64,000 nucleotides of DNA from Brevibacterium rongguiense (lineage in GTDB: Bacteria; Actinomycetota; Actinomycetes; Actinomycetales; Brevibacteriaceae), in assembly GCF_009857845.1 (NCBI RefSeq), contig NZ_WWEQ01000006.1, positions 1 through 64,000 on the forward strand. The letters run 5' to 3'. Numbering within the stretch: position 1 is the stretch's first letter; the number at the start of each line of letters is the position of its first letter. Shown here piece after piece: positions 16,563 through 26,890 of this stretch. Made by a program: the position numbers and the translations under genes. The notes under the pieces are model-generated. The model saw nothing but the letters and a program-made list of their open reading frames with translations. It had not been told where the DNA came from and ran no database searches.

Positions 16563-16696
16563 GAGGATCGACGGGCCGAGGCCGGCGGCGGCCGCGGGGG
16601 CGGAGGGCGATCCGGAGGCCGGGGCGACGATGCGGAGGGGGCGGTATCTGCGGACATGACTCCATCGTGGGGGCGCACCCGCGGTTACGTCTACTT

Positions 16697-16717
16697 ACTC
16701 TTTGTGACGGGTAGAGT
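16697..16717. promoter_or_regulatory. LysR-type operator candidate (T-N11-A)
   Basis: ACTCT (16697-16701) and AGAGT (16713-16717) form an inverted repeat with an 11-base spacer, the classic LysR-type T-N11-A box. It lies midway between the divergent EamA and LysR genes. TAGAGT in the right arm could also be a -10 element for the LysR gene. Confidence 0.55.
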
Positions 16718-16803
16718 GAAGCGATACTGCATTGTGATGCGCCTCTCGCCACGGCGCAGCCGCGACTTCGCCCCGTCCGCCCGCGCAGCCCTCAGGAGGC
16801 CCC

Positions 16804-17733
16804 GTGCTCAACGTCAACCGCCTGCGCATCCTCGCCGAGCTCGAGCGCCAGGGCACCCTGGCCAACGTCGCCGCGGCCCTGCGCTACACGCCCTCGGCCG
16901 TCTCCCAGCAGCTCGCCCAGCTCGAGCGCGAGGCGGGTGTGGCACTCCTCGATCGCGTGGGCCGCACCGTGCGCCTCACCGACGCCGCGCACACGCTGGT
17001 GCGCCACGCGCAGACGATCCTGCGGGCCCTGGACGCGGCGGAGGCGGACCTCGCTGCGGAGCAGGGGCCCGCCTCGGGCACGGTGCGGATCGCGAGCTTC
17101 CACACGGTGCTGCTCGAGATCGCGCCGCTCGCCCTCACCCTGCTCGCCCGCGACGCCCCGGACCTCAGCGTCCACCTCACCCACCGCGAGGTGGACGAGG
17201 CCCACCTGGAGCTGCTCTCCCACGAGTTCGACCTGGTGCTGGGCGAGGAGTTCCCCGGTGCCCAGGTGCCGCGCGTGGCGGGCGCCCACCGCAGCGACTT
17301 CCGCCGCGATCCCCTGTGGCTGGCGGTGCCGCGCGCGCGGGACTGGGCGCCGCGGCGGCTGGCCGACTGCGCGGAGCTGCCCTGGGCGGTCGAGCCGGCC
17401 TGGTCGCGACTGGGCCAGTGGGCGCTCAACACGTGCCGGGCGGCCGGCTTCACGCCCCGGGCCGTCGTCGAGACCCCGGATCCCCTGCTCCACCTGGAGC
17501 TCGTGCGCACCGGCCATGCGGTGTCGTTCGTCCCGGGGCTCATCGGCGCCGAGTACCTCGAGGGAATCGATGTCTACGCGCTGCCCGGCAGGCCGGCCCG
17601 TACCCTCTACACCGAGGTGCGGTCAGGCCGTGAGCGCCACCCCGCGCTGCTGGCGGTCAGGCGCGCATTCGCGCAGGCCTCGAAGCAGCTCGAGCCCGTG
17701 GAGACGGCGGGCGCCCTGCGCGCGGACGGCTGA
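16804..17733 (+). CDS. LysR-family transcriptional regulator
   Basis: A 309-residue regulator with an N-terminal winged helix (about residues 2-60, TLANVAAALRYTPSAVSQQLAQLE) and a periplasmic-binding-like effector domain from about residue 90. The GTG start follows an AGGAGG site. It is divergent from an EamA exporter, the usual arrangement for LysE/ArgP or EamA systems in which the regulator senses an accumulating metabolite and turns on its efflux. The shared spacer contains an ACTCT-N11-AGAGT box. The effector is not identifiable. Confidence 0.9.
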   Translation: MLNVNRLRILAELERQGTLANVAAALRYTPSAVSQQLAQLEREAGVALLDRVGRTVRLTDAAHTLVRHAQTILRALDAAEADLAAEQGPASGTVRIASFHTVLLEIAPLALTLLARDAPDLSVHLTHREVDEAHLELLSHEFDLVLGEEFPGAQVPRVAGAHRSDFRRDPLWLAVPRARDWAPRRLADCAELPWAVEPAWSRLGQWALNTCRAAGFTPRAVVETPDPLLHLELVRTGHAVSFVPGLIGAEYLEGIDVYALPGRPARTLYTEVRSGRERHPALLAVRRAFAQASKQLEPVETAGALRADG

Positions 17734-17794
17734 CCGCCCAGCACCACGGCTAGCGCCTCAGCACCCCGGCCAGCGGCTCAGCACGGCAAGCCGC

Positions 17795-19282
17795 TCAGCA
17801 CTCGACGACGTTGACGGCGAGGCCGCCCATCGCGGTTTCCTTGTACTTGTTGGACATGTCCGCGCCCGTGTCCTTCATCGTCTTGATGACCTCGTCGAGG
17901 CTCACACGGTGCGTACCGTCGCCCCACATGGCCATCTTCGCGGCGTTGATCGCCTTGCCCGCGGCGATCGCGTTGCGCTCAATGCAGGGCACCTGCACAA
18001 GCCCGGCGATCGGATCGCAGGTCAGGCCCAGATTGTGCTCCATCGCGATCTCCGCGGCGTTCTCGATCTGCTCGGGCGTGCCGCCCAGCACGGCGGCCAG
18101 GCCGCCGGCCGCCATGGACGAAGCCGAGCCGACCTCGCCCTGGCAGCCCACCTCGGCCCCGGAGATCGACGCGCCCTCCTTGTAGAGCACGCCCACGGCG
18201 GCGGCGGTGAGGAGGAACTCGACGATCGCCTGCTCGCGCGCGTCCTGGCCGCCCTCGAGCACCGCGGGCACGTAGTGCAGCGCGTAGTGCATGACGGCCG
18301 GGATGATGCCGGCGGCGCCGTTCGTGGGGGCGGTGACGACGCGCCCGCCCGAGGCGTTCTCCTCGTTGACCGCGAGCGCGATGAGGTTGACCCACTCCTG
18401 GTAGAAGCGCGGGTCGCGGCCCGGGTCCTCCTCCTTGAGGCGCAGGTGCCAGTCGTGGGCGCGCCGGCGCACCTTGAGCCCGCCGGGCAGGTGGCCGGAG
18501 CGGTCGAGCGAGTTCGCCGCGCACTCCTCCATGACGGCGTGGATGTGCAGCAGCCCGGCGCGCACCTCGGACTCCGTGCGCGCGGTCGTCTCGTTGGCCA
18601 TCATGATCTGCCAGAAGGCCAGTCCCGTGCGCCGGGAGATCGCGAGCAGCTGGGCCGCCGAGGCGAAGTCGTAGACGGCGTCGTGTGCGCCGGGGGGCAC
18701 GGCGAATGCCTCCGCAGCCGAGGTGCGGGCCGAGGCGCCGACGGCGCCCGCCGCGTCCCCCGTCTCTCCCGCCGTCTCCGGCGTGTCCGCGAGGTCCGGG
18801 CCGATTGCCTCCTGCTCGTCCGAGGCCGCGACGACGAATCCGCCGCCCACGGAGAAGTAGGTCTCGTGGGCCAGCTGGGCCCCGGCGGCGTCGAAGGCGG
18901 TGAGCTCGAGGGCGTTCGTGTGGCGCTGGAGCACCGTGAGCGGGCGCTGGACCATGTCGGCCACCGCGAAGTCGATGACGCGCACATCGCCCAGGCGCAC
19001 CTGCCCGGTGGCGCGCATGCGGGCGTTGCGCTCCTCGACCTCGTTGGGGCTCACGTCCTCCGGGCGGCATCCCTCGAGGCCCAGCATGATCGCGTCGAAC
19101 GTGCCGTGGCCGGCCCCCGTGGCGGCGAGCGAGCCGTAGACGTCCACCCGCAGGCGGGCGACCTCGTCCAGCGCGGGGCCCACGAGGTCGACGAAGCTCG
19201 CGGCGGCCCGCATGGGCCCCACGGTGTGCGAGGACGATGGGCCGATGCCCATTGTGAACAGGTCGAACGCGCTGACGGGCAT
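17795..19282 (-). CDS. sdaA: L-serine ammonia-lyase (iron-sulphur type)
   Basis: A 495-residue single-chain L-serine dehydratase, converting serine to pyruvate and ammonia with a 4Fe-4S cluster. The beta domain comes first ([17 protein letters not shown], residues 11-27), then the alpha domain with cluster cysteines in [18 protein letters not shown] and VPCIERNA. Residues of about 165-205 form an Ala/Gly/Thr-rich insertion between the domains, longer than usual. It is the last gene of the glycine riboswitch operon, 12 bases after gcvH. Joined with serine hydroxymethyltransferase (not in the window), the operon would drain glycine to pyruvate. Confidence 0.95.
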   Translation of the reverse strand: MPVSAFDLFTMGIGPSSSHTVGPMRAAASFVDLVGPALDEVARLRVDVYGSLAATGAGHGTFDAIMLGLEGCRPEDVSPNEVEERNARMRATGQVRLGDVRVIDFAVADMVQRPLTVLQRHTNALELTAFDAAGAQLAHETYFSVGGGFVVAASDEQEAIGPDLADTPETAGETGDAAGAVGASARTSAAEAFAVPPGAHDAVYDFASAAQLLAISRRTGLAFWQIMMANETTARTESEVRAGLLHIHAVMEECAANSLDRSGHLPGGLKVRRRAHDWHLRLKEEDPGRDPRFYQEWVNLIALAVNEENASGGRVVTAPTNGAAGIIPAVMHYALHYVPAVLEGGQDAREQAIVEFLLTAAAVGVLYKEGASISGAEVGCQGEVGSASSMAAGGLAAVLGGTPEQIENAAEIAMEHNLGLTCDPIAGLVQVPCIERNAIAAGKAINAAKMAMWGDGTHRVSLDEVIKTMKDTGADMSNKYKETAMGGLAVNVVEC

Positions 19283-19294
19283 GGGCCCGGTGCC

Positions 19295-19693
19295 TCAGAG
19301 GTGGTTGGCCTGCGCGTAGGCCGCGGCGTCCATGAGCGGACCAGCCTCGGAGACCGCGACCTCGAAGAGCCAGCCGTCGCCGTAGGGGTCCGTGTTGAGG
19401 ATGCCGGGCGTGGCGGAGGCGAGCTCGTTGACGGCGGTGACCTCGCCCGTGACCGGGGAGTAGATGTCCGAGACGGACTTCGTCGACTCCACCTCGCCGC
19501 AGGTCTCCCCCGCGATGATGTGGGTGCCCACGGCGGGCGCGTCGACGTAGACGACCTCGCCCAGCGCATCGGCGGCGACGGCGGTGATGCCCACGCGCAC
19601 GGTCGCGCCGGCCACGGCCTGGGCCTCGGCGCTCACCCACTCGTGCTCGGCGGAGTAGGAGAAGTCCTGCGGGAGGGCGGGCAGTTCGGCCAT
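19295..19693 (-). CDS. gcvH: Glycine cleavage system H protein
   Basis: A 132-residue lipoyl carrier. Lys72 in VESTKSVSD is the lipoylation site, and the surrounding GEVxxVNxxL pattern (PVTGEVTAVNELA) is typical. It shuttles the aminomethyl group between the P, T and L proteins. It lies 37 bases after gcvT with the start context AAAGGACCCC-ATG. Lipoamide dehydrogenase (L protein) is not in the window. Confidence 0.97.
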   Translation of the reverse strand: MAELPALPQDFSYSAEHEWVSAEAQAVAGATVRVGITAVAADALGEVVYVDAPAVGTHIIAGETCGEVESTKSVSDIYSPVTGEVTAVNELASATPGILNTDPYGDGWLFEVAVSEAGPLMDAAAYAQANHL

Positions 19694-19730
19694 GATGGGG
19701 TCCTTTCGAAGACGTGGGGGGTGCGGAGCC

Positions 19731-20870
19731 TCAGCGCTCGCGGCGGTAGAAGGGCAGCTCGACGACGGTGAACGGCAGCCCCTTGCCGCGCACGTCGACG
19801 TCGAGCGCGGTGCCCGGCTCGGCCTGCGCGCGGTCGACGTAGGCCAGCGCCACCGGGCGGCCCAGTGTGGGCGAGGGCTGGCCCGAGGTGATCGTGCCGA
19901 CCTCCTGCCCGCCGGCCAGCACGGTCGAGCCCTCGCGGGCGGCGCGGCGCTGGTCCGAGCTCAGCCCCACGAGCACGCGGGCCGGCTGCGCACCGGCCAG
20001 CGCCTCGAGCGCGGCGCGGGCGGCGAAGTCGCCCTTGTTCTTCAGCGCGGCATCGGCCATCCGGCCCAGCCCGGCATCGTAGGGCGTCGTCTCGAGCGTG
20101 AGCTCGTGGCCGTAGAGCGGCATCCCGGCCTCGAGGCGCAGGGAGTCGCGCGCGGCCAGCCCGCAGGGCTGCAGGCCCAGCGCCTCGCCCTCGTTGCTCA
20201 GCGCGTTCCACAGCAGCACGGCGTGCTCGGCGGGCACGTAGAGCTCGAACCCGTCCTCGCCCGTGTAGCCGGTGCGCGCCACGAGCACGTCGAGGCCCGC
20301 AATGGTCAGCGTCATCCACGCGTAGTACTTGAGCTCGCGCAGCCCCTGCTGGGCGGCGGTCTCACCGCCGGCGGCGCCGTCGTCCTGGGTGGCGAGCAGG
20401 ATGGCCTCCGCGGCGGGGCCCTGGACGGCGATGAGCGCGATGTCCGCGGACTTGTCGATGACCTCCACGCCCGCGCCGAATGCGCGCGCCCGCTCCGTGA
20501 GCACCGCGGCCACGGCCGGGGCGTTCGAGGCGTTGGGCACGACGAGGTAGTCGTCCTCGTCGAGGCGGTACGTGATGAGGTCGTCGACGATGTGGGCGTC
20601 GTCGTCGACGATGACGCCGTACTTCGCCCGCCCCACCTTCATCGTCGAGTACGTGGCGAGCATGGCCGCGTCGAGGAACGCGCCGGCCTGCGGCCCGGTG
20701 ACCTGCACCTCGCCCATGTGGGAGAGGTCGAAGATGCCGGCGGCCTCGCGCACGGCGCGGTGCTCGGCGAGCTCGGAGCCGTACTTGAGCGGCATGTCCC
20801 AGCCGCCGAAGTCCGTGAAGCTCGCGCCCAGCTGGCGGTGGATGGTGTGGAGCGGTGTCGTCTGCGTCAT
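19731..20870 (-). CDS. gcvT: Aminomethyltransferase, glycine cleavage T protein
   Basis: A 379-residue folate-dependent T protein that releases ammonia and makes methylene-tetrahydrofolate. Conserved segments are [11 protein letters not shown] near the start, FDLSHMGEV, and [13 protein letters not shown] at about residue 205, with the catalytic Asp in [12 protein letters not shown]. The start at 20870 (MTQTTPLH) follows AAGGAGA and overlaps the gcvP stop by four bases, so the two are coupled. The C-terminal domain is complete. Confidence 0.97.
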   Translation of the reverse strand: MTQTTPLHTIHRQLGASFTDFGGWDMPLKYGSELAEHRAVREAAGIFDLSHMGEVQVTGPQAGAFLDAAMLATYSTMKVGRAKYGVIVDDDAHIVDDLITYRLDEDDYLVVPNASNAPAVAAVLTERARAFGAGVEVIDKSADIALIAVQGPAAEAILLATQDDGAAGGETAAQQGLRELKYYAWMTLTIAGLDVLVARTGYTGEDGFELYVPAEHAVLLWNALSNEGEALGLQPCGLAARDSLRLEAGMPLYGHELTLETTPYDAGLGRMADAALKNKGDFAARAALEALAGAQPARVLVGLSSDQRRAAREGSTVLAGGQEVGTITSGQPSPTLGRPVALAYVDRAQAEPGTALDVDVRGKGLPFTVVELPFYRRER

Positions 20871-23800
20871 CGCTGGCTCTCCTTCTGCTGGGCCCCGTGG
20901 CCGCCGGCCGGCTGCGCGCCGGCGAAGGCGAGGAACTCCTCGTAGTGATCCGATTCGAACGATTCCGGCGGCGGGCACGAGCACACGAAGTTCCGGTCGC
21001 CCCAGGCGCCGTCGATCCGGCGCACCGGCGGGAAGTACTTCGTCAGCTCGAGGCTCTCGACGGGGAAGACCGCGGTGCGCCGCGAGTACTTCGCATCCCA
21101 GTCGTCCATCACGGACGTCGCGGTGTGCGGCGCCGCGTGCAGCGGGGACTCCTCGTAGGCGTAGTCCGCGCCGATGCGGTCGATCTCCGCCCGGATGGCG
21201 CGCATCGCCGCGATGAAGCGGTCGAGCTCGTCCTTGTCCTCGCTCTCCGTGGGCTCCACCATGAGCGTGCCCGGCACGGGGAAGGCCAGCGTGGGGGCGT
21301 GGAAGCCGTAGTCGATGAGGCGCTTGGCCACGTCCTCGGCGGTCACCCCGGTGGCGGCGGTGAGCTCGCGCAGGTCGAGGATGCACTCGTGGGCGACGAG
21401 CCCGGACTCGCCCGTGTAGAGCACGGGGAACGCATCCCCCAGCTCGTGGGCGATGTAGTTGGCATTCAGCAGCGCGGTGCGCGTGGCCTCGGTGAGCCCG
21501 TCGGGGCCCATGAGCCGCAGGTAGGCCCAGCTGATGGGCAGGACACCCGCGGAGCCGAACAGCGTCGAGGTGACCGGCAGCGCCGTGGCCGCCTCGTCGC
21601 CGGCCACGAGCGCGGCCTGGCGCGGATCGCCGGGCAGGAACGCCTCGAGGTGCTCGCGCACGGCCACCGGGCCCACGCCCGGCCCGCCGCCGCCGTGGGG
21701 GATGCAGAACGTCTTGTGGAGGTTGAGGTGGGAGACGTCCCCGCCGAACCGGCCCGGCTGGGCGAGCCCAAGCAGCGCGTTGAGGTTCGCGCCGTCGACG
21801 TAGACCTGACCGCCGGCCGCGTGGACCTTCGAGCACACGAGGCGCACATCGGACTCGTAGACGCCGTGCGTCGATGGGTACGTGATCATGATGCCGGCGA
21901 GCTCATCGGCGTGCTTGGCGATCTTCGCGTCCAGGTCGTCGAGGTCGATCGAGCCGTCTTCCGCGGTCTTGACGACGACGACGCGCAGCCCGGCGAGCAC
22001 CGCGGAGGCCGCGTTCGTGCCGTGGGCGGACTGCGGGATGAGGACGACGCGGCGCCCGTGGTCGCCGCGGCTGACGTGGTAGCCGCGGATCGCCAGCAGG
22101 CCGGCCAGCTCGCCCTGGGAGCCGGCATTGGGCTGGAGGGAGACGCGGTCGTAGCCGGTCACCTCGGCGAGCATGGCCTCGAGGCTCGCGATGAGCGCGC
22201 GCCAGCCGGCGGTCTGCTCCCCCGGCGCGAACGGGTGGATGCCCGCGAAGCCCGGCCACGTGATGGCCTCCATCTCCGCGACCGCGTTGAGCTTCATCGT
22301 GCACGAGCCCAGGGGGATCATCGTGCGGTCGAGGGCGAGGTCGCGATCGGCCAGCGTGCGCATGTAGCGCATCATCCGCGTCTCCGAGGTGTGCTCGTGG
22401 AAGACGGGGTGCGTGAGGTACGCCGAGGCGCGGGTCAGGGCCCCGGGCAGGCGCGGGGCGGGCGTCTGCCCGGGCCCGAAGTCGCCGGCCGCCCCGGCCT
22501 CGAACGTCGCCTCGTCGATGGTGCGCGCGGCGCCGAGCGCGCTCAGCAGCGCGTTGGCATCGGCCACGGTGTGCGGCTCGCCGAACGACACCCCCACGGT
22601 CGTCTCGTCGATGAGCCGGATGTTGATGCCCGCGGCATCGGCGGCCGCGACGGCGGCCTGCGCGTCGGGCACAGTGAGCGCGACCGTGTCGAAGAAGTCG
22701 CCGGCGGCCGCCTCGGCGCCCTCGATGGAGCCCGCGGCGGCCGCGAACGCGTGGGCGAGGCGGTGGATGCGCGAGGCGATCCGCTGGAGGCCCGCGGGGC
22801 CGTGGTAGCAGGCGTAGAACGAGGCGACGTTGGCCAGGAGCGCCTGCGCGGTGCAGATGTTGCTCGTGGCCTTCTCGCGGCGGATGTGCTGCTCGCGGGT
22901 CTGGAGCGACAGGCGGTAGGCGGGCTTGCCGTCCGCGTCCTTGGACACGCCCACGAGGCGGCCGGGCAGCTGGCGCTTGAGCTTGTCCGCCACCGCCAGG
23001 AATGCGGCGTGGGGGCCGCCGAAGAACAGCGGGACACCGAAGCGCTGGGCCGAGCCCACCGCGATGTCCGCGCCCTGCTCGCCGGGCGAGGCCAGGAGGG
23101 TCAGGGCCAGCAGGTCCGTGTCGAAGGCGACGAGCGCGCCGCGCTCGTGGGCGCCGGCGATCGCGTCGTCGAAGGCGCGGATGGCGCCGGTGGTGCCGGG
23201 CTGGGCGCAGACGATGCCGAAGACGTCCTCGCCCACGAGGCCCTGCGCGAGGTCCGCGACCTGCACGTGGATGTCCATGGCCCTGGCCCGGGCGCGGACC
23301 ACGGCGATCACCTGTGGGTGGAGTTCGGTGTCGAGGACGACCGTCGAGCCCTTCCTGTTCGCGCGGTGCATGAGCAGGATCGCCTCGAAGACCGCGGAGG
23401 CCTCGTCGAGGAGGGACGCATTGGCGATGTCGAGGCCGGTGAGATCCTGGACGGCCTGCTGGAAGTTCAGCAGCGCCTCGAGCCGGCCCTGGCTGATCTC
23501 CGGCTGGTACGGGGTGTAGGCGGTGTACCAGGCGGGGTTCTCCACGACGTTGCGCCGGATGACCGGCGGGGTGATCGTGTCGGAGAAGCCCTGGCCGATG
23601 AGCTGGGTGCGCTGGACGTTGTCTGCGGCAAGGGCGCGCAGCTCGTCGAGCACCTGCGCCTCGGAGACGGCCCGCGGCAGGGTGAGCTCGCCCTCGAGGG
23701 CGATGGAGGAGGGCACGGCGGCCGCGGACAGCGCCTCGAGGGAGTCGTAGCCGAGGGTGTCGAGCATCGCCGCGGTCTGGTCCGGGCGGGGCCCGATGTG

Positions 23801-23923
23801 GCGGTCGGCGAACGGCCGCGGGGCATCGCCGGAGCGCGGGTCGCGGTCCGAGCCGGCCGGCGCGGCGGTGCTGTGCGGATCGGGGGTGCTGTGCGAGCGG
23901 GCTTCGTGCGAATCGGCGGTCAT
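20867..23923 (-). CDS. gcvP: Glycine dehydrogenase (decarboxylating), P protein
   Basis: A 1,018-residue single-chain P protein, the homodimeric form made of fused alpha-like and beta-like halves. The PLP lysine is Lys737 in [16 protein letters not shown]. The N-terminal half begins at FADRHIGPR (about residue 38), after a 35-residue Ser/His/Pro-rich lead not conserved in the family. It decarboxylates glycine and transfers the aminomethyl group to GcvH. The ATG is preceded by GGAGGACCTCC, a ribosome site inside a self-complementary sequence that could itself be sequestered. Transcription enters through the glycine riboswitch upstream. Confidence 0.97.
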   Translation of the reverse strand: MTADSHEARSHSTPDPHSTAAPAGSDRDPRSGDAPRPFADRHIGPRPDQTAAMLDTLGYDSLEALSAAAVPSSIALEGELTLPRAVSEAQVLDELRALAADNVQRTQLIGQGFSDTITPPVIRRNVVENPAWYTAYTPYQPEISQGRLEALLNFQQAVQDLTGLDIANASLLDEASAVFEAILLMHRANRKGSTVVLDTELHPQVIAVVRARARAMDIHVQVADLAQGLVGEDVFGIVCAQPGTTGAIRAFDDAIAGAHERGALVAFDTDLLALTLLASPGEQGADIAVGSAQRFGVPLFFGGPHAAFLAVADKLKRQLPGRLVGVSKDADGKPAYRLSLQTREQHIRREKATSNICTAQALLANVASFYACYHGPAGLQRIASRIHRLAHAFAAAAGSIEGAEAAAGDFFDTVALTVPDAQAAVAAADAAGINIRLIDETTVGVSFGEPHTVADANALLSALGAARTIDEATFEAGAAGDFGPGQTPAPRLPGALTRASAYLTHPVFHEHTSETRMMRYMRTLADRDLALDRTMIPLGSCTMKLNAVAEMEAITWPGFAGIHPFAPGEQTAGWRALIASLEAMLAEVTGYDRVSLQPNAGSQGELAGLLAIRGYHVSRGDHGRRVVLIPQSAHGTNAASAVLAGLRVVVVKTAEDGSIDLDDLDAKIAKHADELAGIMITYPSTHGVYESDVRLVCSKVHAAGGQVYVDGANLNALLGLAQPGRFGGDVSHLNLHKTFCIPHGGGGPGVGPVAVREHLEAFLPGDPRQAALVAGDEAATALPVTSTLFGSAGVLPISWAYLRLMGPDGLTEATRTALLNANYIAHELGDAFPVLYTGESGLVAHECILDLRELTAATGVTAEDVAKRLIDYGFHAPTLAFPVPGTLMVEPTESEDKDELDRFIAAMRAIRAEIDRIGADYAYEESPLHAAPHTATSVMDDWDAKYSRRTAVFPVESLELTKYFPPVRRIDGAWGDRNFVCSCPPPESFESDHYEEFLAFAGAQPAGGHGAQQKESQR

Positions 23924-24015
23924 GGAGGTCCTCCTGTCGTCTCCGGTGCGCGCACCGGCCGTACGTGAGCGATCCTCCCCGCTCTGTCACAGCCCGCGCG
24001 GGTGCGGCGGGCGTG

Positions 24016-24124
24016 CTCCAGAGGTGCCTGCGCGTCCTGGTACTGGGCCTGAGAGTTTCCCGGGGAGGGAATTGCACCTACGGCGTCCGGCGGCAGCGAG
24101 GGGCGCGGCCGTCCGGGCTCTCCC
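24016..24124 (-). promoter_or_regulatory. Glycine riboswitch (gcvT motif)
   Basis: Read on the minus strand, the leader of gcvP shows the conserved blocks of the glycine aptamer in order: GGGAGAG (24118-24124), a hairpin, GCCGTAGGTGCAA, then a second hairpin arm CTCCCCGGGAA with CTCTCAGG, and further down CAGGACGCGCAGGCACCTCTGGA ending at 24016. One full aptamer is clear; the trailing CTCTGGA block corresponds to the ghost or second aptamer seen in singlet-type switches. Glycine binding would be expected to turn the gcv-sdaA operon on. About 90 bases separate it from the start codon, where GGAGGACCTCC could form part of the switch. Confidence 0.9.
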
Positions 24125-24199
24125 AGAACGTGTCATTGCGGCATATGCGATTGTGGGGGTCCTGCGCTGCGGCCTGCGCGGGCGCAGGACAGCGACGTC

Positions 24200-24205
24200 A
24201 GTATA
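24200..24205 (-). promoter_or_regulatory. Probable -10 box of the gcv operon
   Basis: On the minus strand TATACT lies about 75 bases before the riboswitch core. No strong -35 is seen at the expected distance. It is the only good -10 match in this stretch. Confidence 0.4.
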
Positions 24206-24258
24206 GCGTGCAAGATCACATTCGCAGGCGCCTCGGGGGCGCAGGGCGTGCCCCCCCC

Positions 24259-25923
24259 TCAGAGCGCGTGGCGCACCGTCCCGCCCACCGCGGCGACGAG
24301 CACGCGGGCATCCCGAATGGCGCATGCGTGGTCGAACAGCGCGTCCTCGCTGCCGTACGCCCCGGTCTCCGGATCGAGGCCGGGGTGGACGAGCGGGTCG
24401 ACGTCGAGGGCGATGAAGTCCGCCTCCATGCCGGGCGCCAGCCGGCCCGTGCGCGCCTCGCGGCCGGCCGCGTAGGCCGCGCCCGAGGTGTGGGCCTCGA
24501 GGGCGGCCCGCGCGCTGATCCTGCGCTCGGGCTGGAAGGACGTGGCCGGATCTCCCTCGATGTCCGCGCGCGTCATCGCCGCGTAGATCGCGGCGAACGG
24601 ATTCGACGGCTCCACCGGGCCGTCGGAGCCGAAGGCCAGCGGCGCCCCGGCCGCGGCGAGCTCCCCCCAGGCGTAGGCGGCCAGCCGCTCGTCCGGGCGC
24701 AGGGCGGCCAGCAGGTGGAGGTCGGAGATGCAGTGGCGCGGCTGCATCGAGGCGACGATGCCCAGCTGGCCGAAGCGGGCCACATCGGCGGGCTGGACGA
24801 ACTGGGCGTGCTCGATCCGGCGGCGCAGCACGGACCCGAACCGCGCCTCGGCGGCCCTGTTGGCCTCCTGCGTGCGGGCGTAGGCGCTCAGCACGTGGTG
24901 GTTGGCCTGGTCCCCGATCGCGTGGATGGCCGTCCCGATGCCGTGGGAGAGCGCGGTCTCGATCTGCGAGACGAGGACGTCCTCCGTGGCGATCTGCATG
25001 CCGTACGCGGCGGGGGCGCCCGCGGCGTGCGGGTAGGCGCTCGACATGAAGGCCGACTGCGAGCCCAGCGCGCCGTCGGAGAAGAGCTTGAGGCCGCCGT
25101 GGTGGAACCAGGCGTCGCCGCCGCCGGTGCGCCAGCCGGTCTTCACCGCCCAGTCGAACTCCTCGAGCCGCAGGTACTTCACGACCCGCATGTCCAGGCC
25201 GCCGCGCTCGCGTAGGGCGAGCCATGCCTCGCGGGAGAGCTCGCCGTCGATGTCGTGGACGCCGGTGAGCCCCTCGGCCAGCCAGGCGCGCTGGGCGGCG
25301 GCCATGCGGTCGGCGCCGAGTTCGCGGGGGGCGTGCGGGACCTGGCGCTCGACGAGGGTGGCGGCGTCCTCGCGCAGGATGCCGGTGGCGCGGCCCTCCG
25401 CGTCGCGGACGATCTCGCCGCCCCGGGGGCTGGGGGTGGAGGCGTCGATGCCGGCGGCGCGCAGCGCGGCGCCATTGCACCACAGCGTGTGGTAGTCGAT
25501 CGACCACACGGCCACCGGGCGATCCGGCACGGCGGCGTCGAGGAGGGCGCGGCCGGGCTGGCCGCCGCCGCCCTTCCAGCGATTGCAGTCCCAGCGGCCG
25601 CCGCCCACCCACACGCCGTCCGGCAGGGTGCGGGCATAGGCGGCGATCGCCTCGACCGCCTGGGCCTCGCTGCGCGCCTGGCGCAGGTCCACCTGGGCCA
25701 GCGATTCCGCGTAGCTCATGGCGTGCAGGTGCGCATCGACGAGGCCCGGGATGACGGGCGCACCGCGCAGGTCGACCGTCTCCTCCAGGCGCCCGGCCGC
25801 GTGGGCCGCGAGCTCTTCGGCGCCGCCCACCGCGGCGATCGCCTCGCCGTCGGTGAGGATCGCCTCCGCGCGGGGCCGCGCGGGGTCGAGGGTGTGCACG
25901 ACGGCGTTGGTGAACAGGCGCAT
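24259..25923 (-). CDS. Amidohydrolase family 3 protein (YtcJ-like)
   Basis: A 554-residue metal-dependent hydrolase. The first metal motif HxH is in GLVDAHLHAMS (about residue 66), and downstream His in IHAIGDQANH and the catalytic Asp in AFGSDGPVEP (about 435) complete the site. YtcJ/LAF3-type proteins hydrolyse amide or ester bonds in varied small molecules, and most are uncharacterised. No signal peptide is present. The gene stands between the gcv leader and an IMPase-like gene, with no functional link visible. Confidence 0.85.
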   Translation of the reverse strand: MRLFTNAVVHTLDPARPRAEAILTDGEAIAAVGGAEELAAHAAGRLEETVDLRGAPVIPGLVDAHLHAMSYAESLAQVDLRQARSEAQAVEAIAAYARTLPDGVWVGGGRWDCNRWKGGGGQPGRALLDAAVPDRPVAVWSIDYHTLWCNGAALRAAGIDASTPSPRGGEIVRDAEGRATGILREDAATLVERQVPHAPRELGADRMAAAQRAWLAEGLTGVHDIDGELSREAWLALRERGGLDMRVVKYLRLEEFDWAVKTGWRTGGGDAWFHHGGLKLFSDGALGSQSAFMSSAYPHAAGAPAAYGMQIATEDVLVSQIETALSHGIGTAIHAIGDQANHHVLSAYARTQEANRAAEARFGSVLRRRIEHAQFVQPADVARFGQLGIVASMQPRHCISDLHLLAALRPDERLAAYAWGELAAAGAPLAFGSDGPVEPSNPFAAIYAAMTRADIEGDPATSFQPERRISARAALEAHTSGAAYAAGREARTGRLAPGMEADFIALDVDPLVHPGLDPETGAYGSEDALFDHACAIRDARVLVAAVGGTVRHAL

Positions 25924-25990
25924 GGCCGCAGTCTATGTGGGGCGGCTCCGGGTTCTGAGGGTGCTCCCGCGTCACCGCAGAGGCGCCGGT

Positions 25991-26890
25991 TTACTGCAGA
26001 GACTCCGCGGCCCCGGCGATCGCCGCGAGCTGGGCGGCGGCGCCCACATCCTCGCGCGCACCCGCCGCAATGAGCATGTCCGAGCGGGAGCGCGGCCGGC
26101 GCACGGCCGCCCCCGCCTCCTGCGCGATGAGGGCACCCGCCGCCCAGTCGTAGACGCCCAGCCCGCGCTCGTAGTAGGCGCTCACGCGCCCCTCGGCGAC
26201 CTGGCACAGGTCGAGCGCCGCCGAGCCCATGCGCCGCGCGTCGTCGTAGCCGGCCATGATCGCCGCGAACTCGCGCAGCTGCAGCTCCCGGCGCTCCGGG
26301 GCGTAGCCGAAGCCGGTGGCGACGATCCGACCGCCCTGCCCGCGGTCGCGGGCGCGCAGGCGCGACGCCGCAGGGTCCCAGCGGACCCAGCCGCCGGGCA
26401 GGCCACGCGGTCCGCGGGCCTTCCACGCGCCGGCGCCGGCACGCGCGAACCAGACGCTGCCCAGCTCCGGGGCCGCCACGAGGCCCGCCTCCCAATGGGC
26501 ATCCGCGGGATTGCCGCCGCTCCCGCTGCCGCCACCGCCGCCCGCCCGCGCCGCACCGATCGAGAAGCAGTGGTGCTCGATGCCGCGCACGAAGTTCGCG
26601 GTGCCGTCGATCGGGTCGACGTGCCACTCGAGCGGGCCCGGGGCCGCCGCGGCGAGCCGCGCCCGAGTGAGCGGGGAGAGCGAGCTGGCCAGCGCCTCGG
26701 CGGCGGGGTGGTCGGACACCTCGAGCGCCGCGGCGCCCTCCTCGCCCACGATCCGGTCACCGGGGCGCAGGCGCAACAGGAATCCGCGCACCAGGCCCTC
26801 GATCTCCCCATCGGCGCGGGTCACGAGGTCGTTGCGCTCGCCCTTTGAATCGACGATCGCCGACCCCAGCAGCGGGCGCCAGTGGGCCAT
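25991..26890 (-). CDS. Inositol monophosphatase family protein, 5' end uncertain
   Basis: The visible 299 residues carry the IMPase metal-binding signature: GEEG (about residue 50), DPIDGTANF (about 91-99) and YDWAAGALIAQEAGA (about 243). Such enzymes dephosphorylate inositol, histidinol or nucleotide phosphates using magnesium. A Gly-rich insertion (about 117-128) is unusual. The ATG at 26890 lies after codons that still look like the first helix (LLALCADAAAIACQ), yet that frame has no ATG, GTG or TTG upstream. A GTG at 26969 in another frame would work after a single-base shift, so the 5' end may be frameshifted. Confidence 0.8.
   Translation of the reverse strand: MAHWRPLLGSAIVDSKGERNDLVTRADGEIEGLVRGFLLRLRPGDRIVGEEGAAALEVSDHPAAEALASSLSPLTRARLAAAAPGPLEWHVDPIDGTANFVRGIEHHCFSIGAARAGGGGGSGSGGNPADAHWEAGLVAAPELGSVWFARAGAGAWKARGPRGLPGGWVRWDPAASRLRARDRGQGGRIVATGFGYAPERRELQLREFAAIMAGYDDARRMGSAALDLCQVAEGRVSAYYERGLGVYDWAAGALIAQEAGAAVRRPRSRSDMLIAAGAREDVGAAAQLAAIAGAAESLQ

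Noticed and set aside
17734-17794. Repeated CTCAGCAC motif between lysR and sdaA
   Set aside because: Similar short GC-rich spacer repeats occur in other intergenic stretches; too short and low in complexity to support a function.
16937-19771. Long + strand frame across the LysR gene and opposite sdaA
   Set aside because: It spans unrelated genes on both strands with no domain, and high GC content explains the lack of stop codons.
20855-23968. Very long open frame on the + strand opposite gcvP and gcvT
   Set aside because: It has no family similarity, a skewed Arg/Gly/Val/His composition and no ribosome site; it is the antisense shadow of GC-rich codons in gcvP.
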